A stretch of DNA of 47,731 nucleotides. Source: Mycobacterium sp. GTDB taxonomy: Bacteria > Actinomycetota > Actinomycetes > Mycobacteriales > Mycobacteriaceae. The DNA is taken from positions 1 to 47,731 of the forward strand of contig NZ_JAICZA010000018.1 in assembly GCF_025933915.1 (NCBI RefSeq). The letters run 5' to 3'. The translations under genes and the position numbers were made by a program. The notes under the pieces are model-generated. The model made no database searches and was not told the DNA's origin. It worked only from the letters and a program-made list of their open reading frames with translations. Shown here in pieces: positions 45,775 through 47,731 of this stretch (position 1 is its first letter; each line of letters starts with the position of its first letter).

Positions 45775-46607
45775 TTGATCCCTGCCAGTTCCTTTGCTTT
45801 GCGGAAGACGTCGTCGAGCATTGCTGGTGTCAACCTACCGGTGAACATGTTTTGCTGGCTCGGGTGGTAACAGCCGAGCAACCGCACGCCGGGTGCCAGG
45901 TCGGCCACGACGCCGTGGCCGAACCGGGGCTTGCGCGCCGCTGCTGGGCCGGCGGCGCCAGGGAGTCGCAGCGCGATTTGCCAGCCGAATCCGCCCAGGG
46001 CCACGACCGCACGCACGTGGCCGGACACCAGCCGCCATTCGGCCTGCAGCCAGGGCCAGCAGGTGTCCCGCTCGGCCGGTGTCGGGGCGTTGGCCGGAGG
46101 CGCACACCGCACCGGCGCGACGATGCGAATCTGCTTGGTCCGCAACCCATCCGCAGCGTCGACGCTGGTCGGTTGGTTCACCAGACCGGCCCGGAACAGC
46201 GCCGCGTACAACTGGTCGCCCGAGCGGTCGCCGGTGAACATCCGCCCCGTGCGGTTGGCGCCGTGCGCCGCGGGTGCCAGCCCGACGATCAACAGCCGGG
46301 GCCGCGCCGATCCCCAGCTCGGTACCGGCCTGCCCCAATAGGGTTGGTCGGCGAAGGCCCGGCGTTTGACGACGGCTACCTCCTCGCGCCAGTCGACCAA
46401 CCGCGGGCAGGCCCGGCACACGCTCACCAGGGCATCGAGTTCGGGTATCGAGGTGGCGCGGTCCGCGAACGCGATGACCTGAGCGGCGTCGGCCGCCACC
46501 GCGGTCCGCGGTGTGGCCGGATCACCCGGCCATCCGGTACCGGCGCCAACCGGAGAGTCGAACGGCTGGCCGGTGCGTGGGTGGTCGAGCACATGAACAT
46601 CCTGCAT
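45771..46607 (-). CDS. udgB: family 5 uracil-DNA glycosylase UdgB
   Basis: 278 residues. The Fe-S cluster ligands are visible as Cys in [15 protein letters not shown] and ERDTCWPW. The catalytic motifs are [19 protein letters not shown] and [12 protein letters not shown], the latter the HPSxxN-type loop of family 5. It removes uracil and other deaminated bases, including hypoxanthine, from DNA during base-excision repair. ATG 46607 gives a protein about 20 residues shorter than I recall for Rv1259; no better upstream start is seen. A small CDS-coupled overlap links it to the FAD monooxygenase. Confidence 0.94.
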   Translation of the reverse strand: MQDVHVLDHPRTGQPFDSPVGAGTGWPGDPATPRTAVAADAAQVIAFADRATSIPELDALVSVCRACPRLVDWREEVAVVKRRAFADQPYWGRPVPSWGSARPRLLIVGLAPAAHGANRTGRMFTGDRSGDQLYAALFRAGLVNQPTSVDAADGLRTKQIRIVAPVRCAPPANAPTPAERDTCWPWLQAEWRLVSGHVRAVVALGGFGWQIALRLPGAAGPAAARKPRFGHGVVADLAPGVRLLGCYHPSQQNMFTGRLTPAMLDDVFRKAKELAGIK

Positions 46608-46660
46608 TCAGGCGCCACGTCATGCGGACCCGGGCACCGTCCGGGGCCGTGACACGGGCT

Positions 46661-46666
46661 TACTAT
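46661..46666 (+). promoter_or_regulatory. -10 element giving a leaderless oxidase mRNA
   Basis: TACTAT ends 6 nt before GTG 46673, with no Shine-Dalgarno sequence. Confidence 0.5.
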
Positions 46667-46672
46667 CGGGCC

Positions 46673-47731
46673 GTGAGCTCTGACGCCCTGGCCAGCCTGA
46701 TCGCCGACCTGCCCGAAGGGATGGTCATCACCGACGCCGGCGTGACCGAGGGCTATCGCCAGGACCGCGCTTTCGACCCGTCGGCCGGCAAACCGCTGGC
46801 CGTGGTGCGGCCGCGGCGCACCGAAGAGGTGCAGACGGTGCTGCGCTGGGCCGCCGCGCACCGAGTGCCCGTCGTGACCCGGGGCGCGGGCAGCGGCCTG
46901 TCCGGCGGGGCGACCGCCCTGGACAACGGCATCGTGCTGTCCACGGAGAAGATGCGCGACGTCGCCGTCGACCCCGTCACCCGCACCGCGGTTTGCCAGC
47001 CCGGCCTGTTCAACGCCGAGGTGAAGAAGGCCGCCGCCGAACACGGCCTGTGGTATCCGCCGGATCCGTCTTCGTTTGAAATCTGCAGCATCGGCGGCAA
47101 TATCGCCACCAACGCCGGCGGGCTGTGCTGCGTGAAGTACGGCGTCACCACCGACTATGTGCTGGGCATGCAGGTGGTGCTGGCCGACGGCACCGCAGTC
47201 CGGCTGGGTGGCCCACGCCTCAAGGACGTGGCGGGCCTTTCGCTGACCAAGCTCTTTGTCGGCAGCGAGGGCACGCTGGGCGTCGTCACGGAGGTCACGC
47301 TGCGGCTGGTACCCAAGCAGAACGCGTCCAGCATCGTGGTGGCCGGCTTCTCGTCGGTACAGGACGCGGTCGACGCGGTGCTCGCGGTCACCGCGCGGCT
47401 TCGCCCCTCGATGCTGGAGTTCATGGATTCGGTGGCGATCAACGCCGTCGAGGACACCCTGCGCATGGACCTGGACCGTCAAGCGGCGGCCATGCTGGTG
47501 GCCGGGTCCGATGAGCGCGGCCGGGCGGGAAGCGAAGACGCCGAAATCATGGCCAAGGTGTTCGCGGAAAGCGGTGCGACGGAAGTGTTCTCGACCGACG
47601 ATCCCGACGAGGGCGAAGCGTTCGTCGCCGCGCGGCGGTTTTGCATCCCGGCCGTCGAAGCCAAGGGTTCGTTAATGCTCGAAGATGTCGGGGTGCCGCT
47701 TCCCGCGCTGGGCCGGCTGGTCACCGGGATC
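46673..47731 (+). CDS. FAD-linked oxidase, GlcD/D-lactate dehydrogenase type (C-terminus beyond window)
   Basis: 353 codons are present of an expected 450 or so (Rv1257c-like). The PCMH-type FAD-binding domain is clear: VTRGAGSGLSGGATAL, SIGGNIATNAGGLCCVKYG and FVGSEGTLGVVTEVTLRL. The start of the substrate-binding cap (RLRPSMLEFMDSVAINAVED) follows. Enzymes of this group oxidise 2-hydroxy acids such as glycolate or D-lactate and pass electrons to the quinone pool or a partner; the substrate here is undetermined. GTG 46673 is supported by the leaderless -10 element. The frame remains open to the last base. It is divergent from udgB. Confidence 0.93.
   Translation, partial: MSSDALASLIADLPEGMVITDAGVTEGYRQDRAFDPSAGKPLAVVRPRRTEEVQTVLRWAAAHRVPVVTRGAGSGLSGGATALDNGIVLSTEKMRDVAVDPVTRTAVCQPGLFNAEVKKAAAEHGLWYPPDPSSFEICSIGGNIATNAGGLCCVKYGVTTDYVLGMQVVLADGTAVRLGGPRLKDVAGLSLTKLFVGSEGTLGVVTEVTLRLVPKQNASSIVVAGFSSVQDAVDAVLAVTARLRPSMLEFMDSVAINAVEDTLRMDLDRQAAAMLVAGSDERGRAGSEDAEIMAKVFAESGATEVFSTDDPDEGEAFVAARRFCIPAVEAKGSLMLEDVGVPLPALGRLVTGI

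Overview
The window is GC-rich and densely coded, and it comes from a mycobacterium. Read backwards, its gene order follows the Mycobacterium tuberculosis Rv1257c to Rv1295 segment: threonine synthase, homoserine dehydrogenase, LysA, ArgS, CysDN, a beta-carbonic anhydrase, OppBCDA, an SbcCD-like pair, SixA, LprC/LprB, a paired ABC exporter, PknH, an Rv1264-type adenylyl cyclase, AmiB2, a HIT protein, an FAD monooxygenase, UdgB and a GlcD-like oxidase. Several genes expected from that comparison are absent, including embR next to pknH, and others have been gained. A non-tuberculous species is therefore likely. The comparison rests on remembered gene order and protein lengths, not on a search.

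Layout. 1-5321 (minus strand): a tightly overlapping thrC-hom-lysA-argS set for threonine/methionine precursor and lysine synthesis plus arginyl-tRNA synthetase. 5449-5524: tRNA-Arg(CCG). 5525-11165: an accessory block holding an acidic repeat protein, two exported proteins, a Nudix hydrolase, a ketosteroid-isomerase-like protein, a kinesin-light-chain-type TPR protein, an F420/FMN oxidoreductase and two VOC proteins. 11183-20811: a sulfur-related region with an Rrf2 regulator, CysD/CysNC, carbonic anhydrase and the OppBCDA peptide (reported glutathione) importer. 20798-25909: an alpha/beta hydrolase, then an SMC-like ATPase and a nuclease-like phosphoesterase in one operon. 26274-32648: an exported Pro-rich protein, SixA, lipoproteins LprC and LprB, and a heterodimeric ABC exporter. 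33135-39399: PknH, a hypothetical protein, the adenylyl cyclase, a hypoxanthine-type DNA glycosylase, AmiB2 and HIT. 39606-43550: a 1314-residue membrane GGDEF-EAL protein with a duplicated sensor-GGDEF half. 43558-47731: oxidoreductases, UdgB and a truncated FAD-linked oxidase.

Regulatory points. Many genes carry a TANNNT element 6-8 nt before the start codon and no Shine-Dalgarno sequence, the arrangement of leaderless mycobacterial mRNAs. Two leader regions (oppB and cysD) contain candidate short upstream reading frames; before oppB two of them are chained by ATGA overlaps into the gene. Several perfect inverted repeats sit in intergenic regions, notably between the F420-type oxidoreductase and a VOC gene, upstream of pknH, and in the leader of the GGDEF-EAL gene. 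No insertion sequence, CRISPR array or prophage was seen.
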